Of a stretch of 64,000 nt of DNA, positions 1 through 13,560 are shown piece after piece. The notes beneath the pieces were generated by a model. That model searched no databases. It had not been told where the DNA came from and was given only the letters and a program-made list of their open reading frames with translations. The position numbers and the translations under genes were made by a program. Source of the DNA: Patagioenas fasciata (taxonomy: Eukaryota > Chordata > Aves > Columbiformes > Columbidae); contig NC_092524.1 of assembly GCF_037038585.1 (NCBI RefSeq), positions 46,957,001-47,021,000 on the forward strand. The letters run 5' to 3'. Position 1 is the first letter of the stretch, and the number at the start of each line of letters is the position of its first letter.

Positions 1-2846
1 AATGCCCTTGCTTGCAGAAAGTAAGGTAAGTGAGATCAGCATAGAGACAGCTTGAGATGAACTTATACTCTCTTTGCAGTTATGAGTGAAATAACAAAGG
101 GACTGTGCCTGCCCAGGACTTGGGGTCAAACAACAGACAGCCTGAGAAAGACCTCTTACTTCATCCCAGGACCCTCAAAAGACCACCAACTCATTGAACT
201 GTGCATGCAATGAAATGTAATGAATATGCGCGATTTGTGTGGATATAACCTGTGTCAGGGAATTGTTCCATGCCCTCACTAGGCGGAGCTATCCCTGTGA
301 GATTGCCTGAGTGATATGGATCAGTCATGAAATGGAATGCTTGCTTTTAAAACCTTCAAACCTGTTTTTAGAAGTTTCTTCAATTTGCCATTTTTATGGT
401 ATCAGTCTAATCTGAAACGTATGTTGTGATGCCAAAATAGGACTGTAGCAAAGTGAATGCGGTCATCTGCTTCACTAGCCATACTGTGAGACCACTGTCA
501 ACAAAAGGTATCTTGTGCTTTCTTTGTCAGGACCTCAGCTTTCCAGGGAGGAGAAAACATGCTTTCTGCTACATTTCACGGGTTGTGGGGGCTCCCATGG
601 CCTGTCATTGAACCAGTTCTTCAGTTCGCAGGCAGCACAACCTGCTGTGCCAAGACTCCCTGCTTTCCCTCTGACTATGTGTGCTGGCCTAGACATACAC
701 TAACTTAACACATGATGCAGCCTGAGGAAGAAATTTTGTGTTTGAACTTGTTACTTCCATGAAACAGCATACAACGCAAAGTTTGTACAAATACCCAAAG
801 ATCTCATAACTCCTGTACCCTCGACTCTACTCCATGTATTTTAACAATTTGTGCACTTAAATGCATGAGCTTGATATTCTGCCAGCTGGCCACCATTTAC
901 TTCATTTTAATGAAATCAGAAAGGCAGGAAGCAACTACACAATCTTTGAGTAAGCCAAGACTGGCACCCAAATATTTTTATACTATAATGTCCAGTTAAT
1001 CACTGCCCTCCCTAGCTTTGCACAGTGTGTCCTGACATCACAACTGAGCTGAGCTTGTGGCCAGGAAGATTACGTTACTCTTAAATTCAAAATGTTTTCT
1101 GTCCTGTTCAGCTCTAATCTGAGGAAGTGGATTAACGGATTCAGCAGCAGAAGCCAAGTGAAATTTTCACCCATGTTTTTCTACCTGACCCAGCCTGCAA
1201 AGCTCCCATCAGCTCCTTGCCTAGACCCCCCCTAGAGAGACTCAATAGGCCTACTCCCAGTGCTCCATCTCAGCATCTCCAGTAAGAAGAGAATTAACTT
1301 CCTGCTTCCTGAACTGCAGTAGAACAGCTGACAATGGGTGTTAACAAAGAGGAACGGAAATGGCTGGGTACCCCGAAACCTGTGCATTAGCATCATATCA
1401 GAACTGTTGTGTGGGATTGGCTTGTCAACAGCCATTCTTCACAGTTATCAAGTTATGACCAGCTCCATCTGACATGTTGAGAATGTTATAAATAAAAATC
1501 TTCATCTTACAAATAACCAAAAAACTACAGTGCATGGCCAATATACTCTGCCTCAGGTTTCCAATACAAGGGGTGAGGCAGTCACAGCAATAGGTCAGCA
1601 TCCATTCAAGTACTTCCAATAGCTTTTGCATTGTCTTCTCCATTAGTACCAAGGGTTATGTATACAGGCAGTCCCTGCTTATCTATAGAGAAAGTTGAGA
1701 CACATAGTAGAAGGAAAGCTGGTTAGAGGTGGTCAGACCAGTGGGTACTAGAGGTGCTCAGGTCAGTGCTTACTAGAGGGTGATGAGAGCTGTTCAAGTC
1801 AGCAGTACATAGCTGTTTGGTACGAGGGTTACAGCTTGAGGTCAGCTGAAGAGATATAATTGCATCCATACCTGGTGCGCATGGTGGGTTGACAAAGGTA
1901 AAACGTGGGGTTGCAAAGCTATCTGAGTTCTGCTTGGTGGGCAACACGTGATCATCCCTGAGAACAGTTCTCCTGCTGACTTAGAAGATGTAGAACCTGG
2001 CCTAGGCCTTGAATACTGCAAGCACTAGCCACTAATTGCTGGCTCCTCTACCCCAGCCTGAGCGACAGGAAGAGGACAGCAAGAGAGGCTACCTGCAGAG
2101 CAGCACCTTCTGGCAGCTGGAACAGCAGCACTGCTTCTGCCTTCCTCCTGCTTGCGTACCACCTCAGCCTGGCTGCAGGAGCTCACGCTACAGCTGCTCA
2201 CTTGCAGGCTTTCACAGATAAGGCCCATTATGTTCTCTCACTGTTTTTAACAAACTAATGTCTGAAGCCACATGGGTCTTGAAAACAGAGATGGGCCAGA
2301 GTTGCAATACCAGCACAGCCCTTTTCCAAAAGTACTGTGTCTTAACACGAGGCTTGTTTCAGAGTCAGTTGTGTTGCATTTGCTTCCTGGAATAAGTGTT
2401 TTGAAAGGGTTTTGACCTTCCTTTTCCATTTGGGAACAAAAATGTTTCAGTCATATCATCCAACACCTAAACATGAACATATTCCTGCTCCCAAGTCTAA
2501 GAACCAGAAGTAACATTTCAAAATAGCAAGTAACTTTGCAATCTTTGTGAAAAGGCAAAATGAAATTAATTTCCAATGAATAGCCAATATCACCAACAGA
2601 CAATACTCACCTGTCCATAAAGCTTTAAATCATAAATTATAAGAGAAGTCCTTGCATTGGCAGTGGTCTGAGAGACTCTATATATGCTTCTAACTCCCAC
2701 TGCTGTCCTACTGCTGGAGATGTAAAAGCCTGGAGTTAACACCTAACCTGAGCTCGAGTGCTCTTGTTTGTCATTTTCATGCTGAAAGTATCTGCTGTTG
2801 GCCTGTTGTAGGCTGATTATAAGTGCCATCACAATGATTATTAATG
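1..2846. other. Intergenic, no gene recognised
   Basis: All open frames here are short and resemble no protein I know. There is no CpG island and no convincing exon with paired splice signals. The only local structure seen is a degenerate tandem repeat near 1727-1812, listed separately. By synteny with mammals the upstream neighbour of VASH1 would be ESRRB, but nothing in this stretch can be tied to that gene. Confidence 0.6.
1727..1812. repeat. Degenerate short tandem repeat, about 25-bp unit
   Basis: Two adjacent 25-base units (1727-1751 and 1752-1776) both start AGGTG and end TACTAG with a shared GTCAG core. A longer, more diverged third unit (1777-1812) again has GTCAG and ends in ACATAG. 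The similarity is partial, so this is an old or imperfect minisatellite. Confidence 0.45.
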
Positions 2847-3597
2847 TGTAACCATTTACTGAATGGTAACAATTAACTATGGCAGATGCTCCCTATTAAC
2901 CCCCGCCCTCCCCACTAAGGAAAGGGAATAGGAGGAAAAGAGAGAGAGACGTACAAGTTGATAGGTCAAAAAAAAAACTTTGCTAATAATAATAGAAAAT
3001 AATGCAAATATACAAAACCAATATTTAATTTCCTGGGATAGCACCGCAGCAACCTGCAGGTGGCAGGTTTTGCGACCAAGGCTGGAGAACAGACACTGGA
3101 AGTCCTGGACTGGATCCCACAGTAGACAGGAACTGGATTCAGGGATGCACAGACTGGAACCAGGATCAGGATCACAGGCAGAATAGGCAGGGTCCTCTTC
3201 AGATGCCAGCCATGGACAAAGAGAGCCAGATCCTCGTGACCTCCCAGCTTTATGCTGTGTATGACGTGGATGGCATGGAATACCTAGTTTGTCAGATTGG
3301 GTCACCTGCTCTGTTCGCCCCTCCCTGAAACTACCACTCCCTCACTTATGGGATGTACAAAATTTATCAGCGACTTTGGCTGGTATAGCAATAAAAGATA
3401 AATATGGGCCTTTTCTGCATACCATTTCTACCATTAGCTCAGTAAAACTGTGAATATGGGCTGTTACCAGCTGTGGAGTGAACACTGTCTGAAAAACATG
3501 TAGCCAGCATCAGAAAAATGCAGTTACTTAGAAGAACCTATCTGAAAGGAAAATTCACTAACAAAGAATTGGTCTTGTTTTAACCAACACCAGGACA
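2847..3597 (-). mobile_element. Solo LTR, avian ERVL-like, 751 bp
   Basis: The element is bounded by TG...CA on the minus strand, starting TGTCCTGGTGTTGG at 3597. A perfect 5-bp target duplication TAATG flanks it (2842-2846 and 3598-3602). It aligns by eye over most of its length with the second LTR at 25337-25999, sharing the segments around the A-rich block and the CTGGAAGTCCTGG word. No internal retroviral region adjoins it, so it is a recombined solo LTR. The TGTCCTGGTTT-type terminus is typical of avian ERVL-like LTRs, and the orientation follows from that terminus. The two copies differ at many positions, so this is an old insertion. Confidence 0.82.
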
Positions 3598-3602
3598 TAA
3601 TG

Positions 3603-4594
3603 TTACAGCAGATCAAATGTATTTGTATGAAGCTCTGTCAAGGTTAAAGACACCAAGGATGAGTTTGAATGGGTGTGTTTAAAATGGACACACAAAAGAA
3701 TTTGGAGGTGCCAGCCCCATATGCCCTTTTCATCCTATAAAAACAGTATCTGCAAGAAAGCATTCATCGATTATGTAAGAGATCTCCTCTGAGAAATGAT
3801 CTTTCTACCTCTGTTTTTCATACTGAGACAACTACATTTATGTATGTTCCAACAAAGACAAATTCCAGATGAAGAAGAAGAGTCACAGCTTCACTCTTAT
3901 GATCCTCCCTACTGTCCTAGGGCTACATAAACAAAAAGAGAAATGAATGTCAGAAAGTGTACTTGAGGAAATCCTTCACAAAAGTTAATATAGGTTAATT
4001 AAAACAAAGATAAATGTGCCAAAGTTTTCTAGAGCTGAGAGGAGTTTGACATCTCAGGAACTCTTGGAGAGGTGTCAGATGTTCAGGATCAAGATTGGCA
4101 TGTAAAAAGGAGCCGGGAGGGCCTGGAGACAAAGAAATGCATATTAAGAGGCAGAAAGATGCACTTCCTGGTTCTGGTATTTGTTTTGTTGGGCACCACT
4201 TACCAAAGGAAGGCAAATACTTTGCTGAGTACACAGAAGGACTTAGTGGGTCTGAGGTATTGATTCCTCAAGGCCAGACACTTCACATGCCCAGTCCTGG
4301 GAAAGAGACAGAAAGCACCAGTTCGGTGTACTTAACCCTCAGAATCTCTTAACAAACAGCAGTGGTGTGCTTCTGTAAACAAACTACACAATCCAATCAA
4401 CAGGACCAGGGTAGAGAGTGAAAAATCACTTGGAAAGCATCAGGAGGGGTTCAGCAAGGGTAGATTGCAACAGAAACAGGACAGCTAAAGAAAATAACAC
4501 ATTTCAAGCCAGGAGGAGGATGGGGAAAGCAGCAGCAAAGACACAGAGGTAAGGGACAGCAGCTAATGGCAAACAAGAAAGTGCATGTGAAGAA
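3603..4594. other. Intergenic between LTR and CR1, nothing recognised
   Basis: Ordinary AT-leaning sequence with short overlapping frames only. No splice-bounded exon, RNA gene or repeat family was recognised. Confidence 0.5.
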
Positions 4595-5933
4595 GAACTA
4601 CTGACCTCTGTGCCTGGGAGGATCATCCTAGAAGTTATGCTAAGGCACATGGAGGACAGGGAGGTGATTCAAAGAGCCAGCATGGCTCCACAAAGGGCAA
4701 GTCCTGCCTGATCAACCTAATGGCCTTCTATGATGGAGTGACTACATCAGTGGACAAGGGAAGAACTATGAATGTCATCTATCTGGACTTCTGTAAAGCC
4801 TTTGACATGGACTCCCACAAATCCTTCTCTCTAAATTGGTGAGGTGTGGTTTTCATGGATGGACTGTTCAGTGATTGAGGAACTGGTTGGATGGTCGCAT
4901 CAAGACGGTAGTGGTCAATGGCTTAATGTCCAGATGGAGATCAGTGACAAGTCCTTCACAGGTCCATATTGGGACCAGTACTGTTTCATATCTTCATCAG
5001 TTACATAGACAGTGGGTTTGAGTACAACCTCAGCAAGTTTGCAGATGACACCAAGCTGAGTGGTGCAGTTGACATGCCTGAGGAACAGGATGCCATCCAG
5101 AGGCCAGGGACCTGGACAAGCTTGAGAAGTGGGCTCATGAGAACCTCATGAGGTTCAAGAAGGCCAAGTGCAAGGTCCTGCACCTGGGTTGGGGCAAGCC
5201 CTGGTATCAGTACAGGCTGGGAGATGAAGGGATTGAGAGGAGCCAAGAAGGAGAAGGACTTGAGGGTACTGATCAATAAAAAGCTGGACATCAGCCAGCA
5301 ATGTGCACTTGCAGCCCAGAAAGCCAACTGTATCCTGGGCTACATAAAAAAAGAGCATGAACATCAGGTTGAGGGAGGTGATTCTGGCCCCCTATTCTGC
5401 TCTGGTGAGGCCCCACCTGGAGTCCTGTATCCAGCTCTGGAGTCCTCAGTACAGGAAAGACATGGACCTATTGGAGAGATTCCAAAGGAGGGCCACAAAA
5501 ATGATCAAGAATGGAACACATCTCCTATGAGGACAGGCTAAGACAGCTGGGAGTTGTTCAGCCTGGAGAAGAGAAGGCTCTGGAGAGACCTTATTGTGGG
5601 CTTTCTACATTTGAAAGGGGCTTATAAGAAAGATGGGGACATAATTTTTAGTAGGGCCTTTAGTGACAGGACAAAGGGTAATAGTTTTAAACTAAAAGAG
5701 GGCAGATTCACACCAAATATAAGGAAGAAAATTTTTACAATGAGGGTGGTGAAACACTGGAACACGTTGCCTAGAGAGGTGGTAGATGCCCCATCCCTGG
5801 AAAGAGTCAAGGTCAGGTGGGACAGTGCTCTCATCAACCTGATCTAGTTGAAGATGACCCTGGTCATTACAGGGGGCTTGGACTAGATGACCTTTAAAGG
5901 TCCCTTCCAACCAAACTATTCTATGATTCTATG
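4595..5933 (+). mobile_element. CR1 LINE, 5'-truncated, 3' end intact
   Basis: This is the 3' part of a chicken-repeat-1 non-LTR retrotransposon in sense orientation. It begins inside the reverse transcriptase ORF, with a recognisable translation of the palm motif F-A-D-D at about 5040-5050 and the region corresponding to YLDFCKAFD at about 4780-4806. It runs through the conserved 3' UTR (GGTTGGACTAGATGACCTTTAAAGG-like words) to the diagnostic terminal octamer ATTCTATG, present twice at 5918-5933. The ORF is broken by several frameshifts and stops, so it is inactive. CR1 copies end in short octamer repeats rather than poly(A), and that is seen here. Confidence 0.93.
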
Positions 5934-8900
5934 TTGCAACTGTTCTCCATAGTTCTATATCCTTCTAATGGTACAGGATTGTTCGGGACACACTGGAGGG
6001 CTCCACAGCAGTGAGAACCAATCTTTGCTTCAGACTTTTGTGGCTCCTTGTGAGCTGGATACACCTGGTACATACCCAGAACCACAGCTTTTGGTTCCAA
6101 AGGATTTCCTATATGGTTCACACACATTGGAATCACCCTGTAAGATGAATCAGCACGCAGTAAATGGGAGCAACCAGATCTGCTTTAAAAGCACGCTACT
6201 GCTCAGAAACAAAGTGCTAAAGTAGATACAGTCAATCTTTAAGGCCACTGCCTTTATCTCTACAATAGTTTGTGGATCAAGTCTCAACTCAAGCAAAGAC
6301 TGAATATCCATCTTTGAAGCATTTTTAAGCTGTACTCCCCTCAGACAACCCAGTTCAAAAACAGCAGGACCAGGAACTCAGAGTTCATAGTGTTCTTCCT
6401 AGGGCACCTGCCTGGATAAAAGGCTTCAAGAGATCAGGCGATTATTGTTTCCCCTTTGAAATACCTTGTCTGCCACAGAAATCTCATTAACAATAGCCAC
6501 ACACTTGTCTATCCTTTAAAAAACAAGTTTTTGCAGAGGGAAGATAACAAAATAGAAAGAGCAAAAGCTAAAAAAAAAAAAAAAAAACCCACCAACAAAA
6601 CCAACCAAACAAAAATCCACAACACAAACAAGGAATTATTAGTCTATTACTTCTATTAGCTTTGTCTATGCTACATAGATGCCAGTGAGGAATTTTAGTA
6701 ACACTATCTACATTACATGGAAGGTGCTCAAAGAGCAGTGAGTTACTTTTCTGTACATTAAAAACTGTTGAAAGCAATGGATTATTCTATTTTTCTATTT
6801 TCATTTAAATCAAAAATTTCCTTGTGTAATGTCACTTGATAAAACCATAATCCCAGAAAGACTTTACTTAAAATATTTATAAAATATTTATAAAATATGA
6901 CAAGTCATTGAATTTGAAATATTTTACAGTTATTTTACTGTTACAAATTTTTAATTTTTATCCTAATATTTATAATTATTAAAATGTGATTCTTTTTCAC
7001 CAGTGTAACTAAGAAATCAGTGTTTTGTTGTCAAAAGCCTAAGGATTCTCACAAGGAATGAATGCCCAACAACATAATCCTGTCACAGGAAAAACAAAGC
7101 TGAATGAATTCTGTGAGTGCAGTGCTTCTGGCAGGAGGATTCCACAGCAGAGGGAGCAGTTGCCTTGAGTAACTTTTTTTTCCTTTCAGTCTTAACATTA
7201 CAAATTACTCTTAAATGAGTGTGTAGACCAGTGTAGTTGTTTTTATTAGACCAAATATGACAGCAAAAAAAAAGAAAAGAAAGCCTGCAAGACTTCAAGA
7301 ACAGGAATCCTTTCTGAATACAGCCAAGTATCTATTGAGAACAAGAAGTCTGAGTGTACTTAAATAGACATTGGTAAAGCATCCGAGAGAAAAAGCAGTT
7401 GGTACCTGTGAAGGAGGAATGTTGCACATTTCTGTTAAGGAAAAGTAGATAATTGCTAGTGTCAAACAGTGAGAGTTTGTGGGAAGTAAGATTATAGTTC
7501 ACTATAAAAACTGTATCTCTGCTGAGTCCATGGTTTATGGTAGCAACTTTAGTTCCTAAGATTATTTGTAGAAAGTATTTTGAGAATCAGAGATGAGAGA
7601 TCAGGTGTGAACCAACTGTGTCTGTGTTTGATCTTCACTGGCTGTTTCTGAGAGTTTATTCTGGTATGTAATCATTGCTTAGCCTGAACTATGAAGTTTC
7701 CAGGACACCATTTGGTGCAAAGGATGAACGAGGTTACATTCTTGGCAGTGAAAACACAGCAGCTAGAGGCATTGAAAAGCAACTCCCAGGAGTATCATTA
7801 AGAGACAGGAAGACACTCCAATACAGGATGTATCCAGAAAGGGTGCTGCAGGTTTCATAGCACTGTGTATATATAATCTGTAAGAGAAAAAGTGCCCCAT
7901 GCTGTACACAATTAGGGTCACTGCAACATAAAACTGTTGTAGCTCACACCATTCCCACATGAAAACAGTGAAATCAACAATAAGATGAGAGCAGGTGGAC
8001 ACATTCAGTGATTTTCATTAACATCTGAAAGCAACACTTGTTCTCATTCTATTTTTTAAATCTTTACTTTTATAAGAGAGAAAAAAATATAGCTAATTTT
8101 CTGTTTGTAGTCTTCTGCTTACCAGACTACACAGTCATACATGTTTAATTAGCCTAAGTGCTAGTCTTGGTGATCTTCTCTTTTATACCCTTTAATTCTT
8201 ACCAATATAATAAAACTAAACATTTCAGCTTTCCCTTCACTATCTAGTCAAATCAGCTACAGGACTTAAAACTGAGAAAAGGATCTTTGCTCAACATGGG
8301 CCCCAAGAAGATCTACTCAGTCATCTGTGAAAGAATTAACTCCTCCATTTAAAATTTAAAACAATATCTCAATTATTTTCAATAAACCGGGACAACTTAA
8401 TCTAAAATAAACTGTCAGAAGACAAGAATAGTAACATAGAAGAAGCAGTTTTAGCATAACCACATCACCTGAAGGTAATCTCCATGCTTTTGAGAGACCA
8501 GTGAACTGACAGATGCTGCCAGCAGCACCAGTTTCCTCTAGAAATCCACTTGTCAAGATGGACAGTATCAGTGTCCTAGCCAAAATCAGTGCAAGTGCTT
8601 CCAAGTGTGACTGCTGCCTGTATCTGCCCTGCTGCAGGCCACACTCTCACCGTGGATATGCTGTCATATACAGCAAGGGTTCTAACCACCAAGAAGTAAA
8701 AAACAACTCTACACATTCAGCACTGACACAGGCAAGAATCCCCACAAAAAGTACAAATGAGTGGTTGGCCAGCACTGTAACCCATATGACCAGAAACTCT
8801 ACATGCAACTAGTGAGGATCTGGCCCTTTGTAACAGCTGGTTTCAGGCCAAGAAAACAATAGACATCCATAGGGATGGTTGTGAATTGGCACATCTCCAT

Positions 8901-9640
8901 CTGCAAACACAGAAAGCTGCTGCAGTTCAACCCACAAGTGGCCTTGGAATCTGCTTACTGCAGCTTTTAAAAAGGTCAAATAGAAGGTGCCTAAAAAAAA
9001 AAAGTTATGCTGTGATCACTCTGGCTGCTTTAATTGGGCAGCCAATTCTGCCTTGTGACAGACAGCTGAGAAATGAAGCTACTGAAAGACTGGCTTGCAT
9101 CCACATTTAAGCACTTGTGTTTCTTGCAAGCATATGAGTTGTACAACAGGAATTCAGGAGAGGGAGCAGCTGCATTATGAGGAGAGATTTCTCTCCTTAA
9201 TTTGGAGACATGCAGGCTGAGGGGGATACAACTGAGAACTACAAAAATCATGAAGGCAGTGAAGAAAATGAGAGCAAGACTGTTACTCACCAAACCTTGC
9301 AATATTAGAAGTATGAGCACTAACTTAAACTATGTGCAAGAAAGGTTTAAAACAGACAAAAGCATTAACTTTCCTTTACAAACACAGCAAGTGCTAAATT
9401 TCTGGTCATGTGGGACTGAGGAAACCAATATCAGTGGGCTAGACAAAAGAGCAGGCTATACAAAGAAGACTAATTTATGCACAGCAGTTCCAAAACAGGT
9501 AAAAGAATGGGCACAAGTGTACCTCATAACAGTCCTAATCCAATGACTGTGGATGCTGAGAAAGAATGAGGGGAATGCACAACATGAAATGGTCAAGATC
9601 GTGTCCAAGTTCCATATAATATAACCTGCTGTTACTGTTC
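5934..9640. other. Intergenic, AT-rich, no gene recognised
   Basis: No splice-bounded exon or long open frame was recognised. An A/C-rich low-complexity run lies at about 6571-6622. A strongly AT-rich patch with repeated AAAATATTTAT words lies at about 6870-6985. Confidence 0.5.
6571..6622. repeat. A/C-rich low-complexity run
   Basis: A 16-base A run is followed by CCCACCAACAAAACC-type words. Similar A/C-rich runs recur at about 11359-11390, 12990-13032 and 14067-14143, and in complementary G/T form at about 32074-32165. Confidence 0.7.
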
Positions 9641-9704
9641 AAGGCAAAAATACTAGTCTAGATGGGCCATAGGTCTGACACAATAAGGCATTTCTTACAC
9701 TTTA
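9641..9704 (+). mobile_element. Relic of an ancient CR1 3' tail
   Basis: The words CTAGATGGGCCATAGGTCTG and ATAAGGCATTTCTTA correspond to the deeply conserved 3' terminus of old sauropsid CR1/L3-like elements (remembered consensus: target GGTCTGACCCAGTATGGCC followed by TTCTTATG). Only the tail is recognisable, and it is diverged. This would be far older than the CR1 at 4595. Confidence 0.55.
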
Positions 9705-12700
9705 ATGGATGAAGTCATGGCTGGAGAAAGGCCACTGACACTTAGACCTAAGAGGCCTGACTCATTGCAGGAAAAGCAGCTGGTGTAGCTTTACCTGCAA
9801 TTGCTGTCATATCACATACCATACTTGAAAAATATATGCAGAAGTTTTAATACAATAGGCATACATTTTGAAGAAGTTCTGCTACCTGTTAGAGCACTGA
9901 AACTAAATTCAGAATGGTTCCTGTCATATCCCAGTAGCTATAACTACTGAAGTTTTGGAAAAATTTCCTTGTTGTTCTCCCCTGCATGTAGCTACTGTCC
10001 ATAACACTCCTCACTCAAGAGGAACTTGAGTGGCACTGGGCTTTGTCCCTGTTGTAGTACAGACTTCTCCGCAAAACTTGTGCCCAAACAAGCTCACCTC
10101 ATAACTTCATAAAGGAGGTATCTAACAATGACAAGTCTGTCCCTTTCTCACAGTATGAGAGCACAGAGTTTTAAAGGAAAAACGTGTAATTTGCTAGCAT
10201 TCAAACACATGCTGACTTCCTCTGAGCACAACAGACTTCACCTGTTTCCTTCCTTCTCCTTTCAGATCCTGCAGCTGTGACGGATATGTTACTAACACAG
10301 CACATGTGCCACACATCCCTTCATCTTCCTCTCTCCACTTCTGCACCCCTGAAGAACAGAAAAGAAACAAAGCTGGGCAGGCTCATCCAGATGGATCTAA
10401 GGCCAAATCAGAGACTCATGAGACGTGACAGATTGACACAGCCACTGCTCCTCCTAGGTATTAAATACCACCTCTTTTACCAGAATTTTCCATAGCTGCA
10501 TATGTGTTTTTATATATTACATACCAAAAGCCTTCTGGAGCATATGATTTGCCATATAACACTGGGCTAACTGCAGTGGTCATGAGTCTAAACTCAACCC
10601 AACTAACTTACCCAATTTGATACTATAATGGATGGACAGGAGGATTTCTAAATACACTTGTGACTTCCCAGGAAGCCAAGTAAGAGAGAGACTGATCTAA
10701 TTTCATTGAAGCCCCCTCCTTTCTCAAGTCTGAAGAAATGTGTGTTTGCATTCTCCCCAAAGCCTGCCAAGTGAGTAGGAAGGCACAACATTTTTAATCA
10801 CTGACATCTAAAAAATATGTTCATACACTAGCTCATTTCTCAGTGTTCCAAATTTAACCTGAAATCATAGTGTTGTATAAAACAAGAAGCCAAGCACTGT
10901 CCAGGAGCAACAGAGATTTTTATCTAGCTCCTACTTCAATGGGAACTGGACAGCTGGAATTTGTCTGTAAGTATGTGGTAGCAACATCAGTTACACTGGT
11001 CCAGTAGCCTAGAAAACAAGCCTTTGGAAATTACAGGAGAAAATAACCTATTAAAACTACCGATCTCCTCCACCTGGATCATACAGGCGTAGTCCATTCT
11101 GTACCCTTAGACAGAATCCATTCAACAAGGTCGCCTGAGCTTGTAGAGACATGGGCTGAATGATGAAAGTCCAGTCCAGAACTCAAATCCTCCCCAGTGG
11201 AAGTGAACAGTGTCAGCTCTTCTAACACCAAGAATAATAAATGAGAAAGTTAGGCTCTCAGTATAAGAAAACAGCTGATATTTTCTGAAGTTAGTTTCTT
11301 TCCAAATAATTTTTCCCCACAACTAAGCTATTCACGAGATTACCTCCTGTCAACATCCTAAAAAAAAAAAAACAAAAACCAAAAAATTATCCTAAGGTCA
11401 TTCTGGTTGTGAGAAAGGGATAGCCATGTAAAAATATACCTAAAAACAAACAAACAAGACATTAGACTGTGTTAAGAATAACCAGGCATGGCATCAGTCA
11501 TCATGAGAGAAAGTTACTGCTTATCAGAGGCTGATGGCAGACAGAAGCAGATGCGGTGATAACAAATTGTCTCTAAATTTCAAGATTCATAAATTCTAAG
11601 TGATCCCAGGCCATTTATTAGGAATTTATTTACTTTTCATGGTCTTGAGGGGAAAAAATTAGTTATGTGCACTTTCATTATTAACCAGCAGATGTCACTC
11701 CTCCCATTTTGTTCTCATGCCTACACCGCCTGTAACATTTTTTACCCGAAAAAATGCTAAGTAATCACTCTACAGAGAAACAGCAACAATTATCAAATAC
11801 GGCACAAAGCTTTCACAAACACAGCCTCTTCGCAAGCTTGAAGTTAAAAAAAAAAATCTAGCTTTCAAATACTCACAGGTCAGGGTGTTTCAGAGCTGAA
11901 GCTTAGATTCAGCACCACCTCCAGGTGGAAAGAGTGAAAAATATAATCCTACTTACAGGTACAGACTTATTGACTGTCCAATTAATTTCCAACACAACAT
12001 TAATAAAGTTAACAACGTGGGTGGAAAGCAACACCTCTCAAGCCTCTGCAGTGTCCATTACAATCCTAGAGTGTGCACCTTGAGCCCTACACTATATTCC
12101 TTAAATGGTATTCTCTTAGAAAACTTATTTTTTAGTCCACAGTCCATGCAAACCCAACCTTATGTCCAAAATCTGAGGTAACAAATTCTCTCCTCTGTAT
12201 GAATAGATGGCACTGTGTGGCATCAATCACTTTCAATCAGGTACCTACAAAAGAAATTTAACCCATTAGTGAATGTAAAAGTATCACTACTAAGAGATTA
12301 GCAGTTTTCAACCAACCAGGTTAATATCAAAGAACTGCACTGTAAAATTCTTTAAGGATAGGACTGGATTTGTTGTAATTTTGCCAAGATTCTTTTCAGA
12401 ATGCTTCCTGTTCTCTGGTCCTTGTTTGGCATCCTAATGTGTCAGTTTTCCTCTAAGCAAGGAGACATATACTGGAAAGAAGCAAAGAGAAAAGAGCAAG
12501 ACATTGGTAAAAAAAAGCAGAGCTGTATTCTTGAGCACTTCTATATAGGGAAATGCATTTTTCTTTTCTTAAGGGTCTATATGTTTATATCTGGAAAATA
12601 AACTTGAGAAAGAAGCAGAGAGTCCCACTTGTAAATAAACTTGTCTGAGCTGAGCATCTCCAGCTTGAATGGTCAATTATGCAGCTCTGCACCAACAGTT

Positions 12701-13560
12701 AGATTTAGGTCTTCAGAAGTCAGTACTTTTTAACAAATAGGAAGTGCACAAACACTCTGCAACTTGAGCGATGTGCAAACTAGGACACTAATGCAGCCTC
12801 TCAGATCCTTTTCTTATGCCATGTGTAACACAAGAGTTTGCAGAGGCTTGGTTTGGAGAAGGAAATGCTGCCAACTCCTACAACACTTTTCAAAAAGCTT
12901 TGTCCTCTCCATAATCTTTTACACTTTTCAGTCAGAGAGTTTTTCCCCTCTTATGAAAATTTTTAATGAAACTCAACTGTGTGCAGACAACACAAAAAAA
13001 AAAAAAACAAAACCAAAAACAAAAAACAAACCACACCATCTTCAAAATAACACCATCTTTACCTTCTTGTCAGTTAAGTTGGGTATAATAGGACTACAAA
13101 TTAACAGGGTCAGAGGCAGATCAAGAACCAGGAGATTAACACTGACAAGAGGAGTGTACCATTTCTTAATAGAGATTAACCTGGTTTTTGAATTAATCAT
13201 TTTACTAATATTCTTCTAATATATTCTTCAATGTATAACAATTCCTTTCAGGAAGGAAATCCCTTTCAGGATCTGCCCTCATAGGGCAGATCAGTGCATT
13301 CCTACTCTAACTTCAATAAATAAAAGCAAGATGGAAGGCTGATCCATCAAAATTTTATTTGCATTTACAACAGTGAAAAGCAAACTATGTATTTCCTTAG
13401 CATAACTAATCCCATTCCAACCAATTCTCTCCAGTCCACAAGACCCATCCTATTAGAGGAATTAACCTACTTTCAAAAAAACATTGAAGTCTTTCCAAAT
13501 GCACAAAATTTTTATTCACTTACAATTTATATAGCCTAGAAACAAAATTAAAGAAGGTTG
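9705..13560. other. Intergenic, no gene recognised
   Basis: Many short frames exist but none resembles a known protein or is bounded by good splice sites. Contents noted are A/C-rich runs at about 11359-11390 and 12990-13032 and a CTCF-like motif at 11685-11699. Confidence 0.5.
11685..11699 (+). promoter_or_regulatory. Possible CTCF-binding motif
   Basis: The 15-mer CCAGCAGATGTCACT fits the CTCF core consensus CCASYAGRKGGCRSY at 14 of 15 positions, the mismatch being T for G at position 11. A single motif match in noncoding DNA is weak evidence of occupancy. Confidence 0.3.

Noticed and set aside
12764-13219. 151-codon + strand frame
   Set aside because: Runs through an A/C-rich low-complexity tract and resembles no protein.
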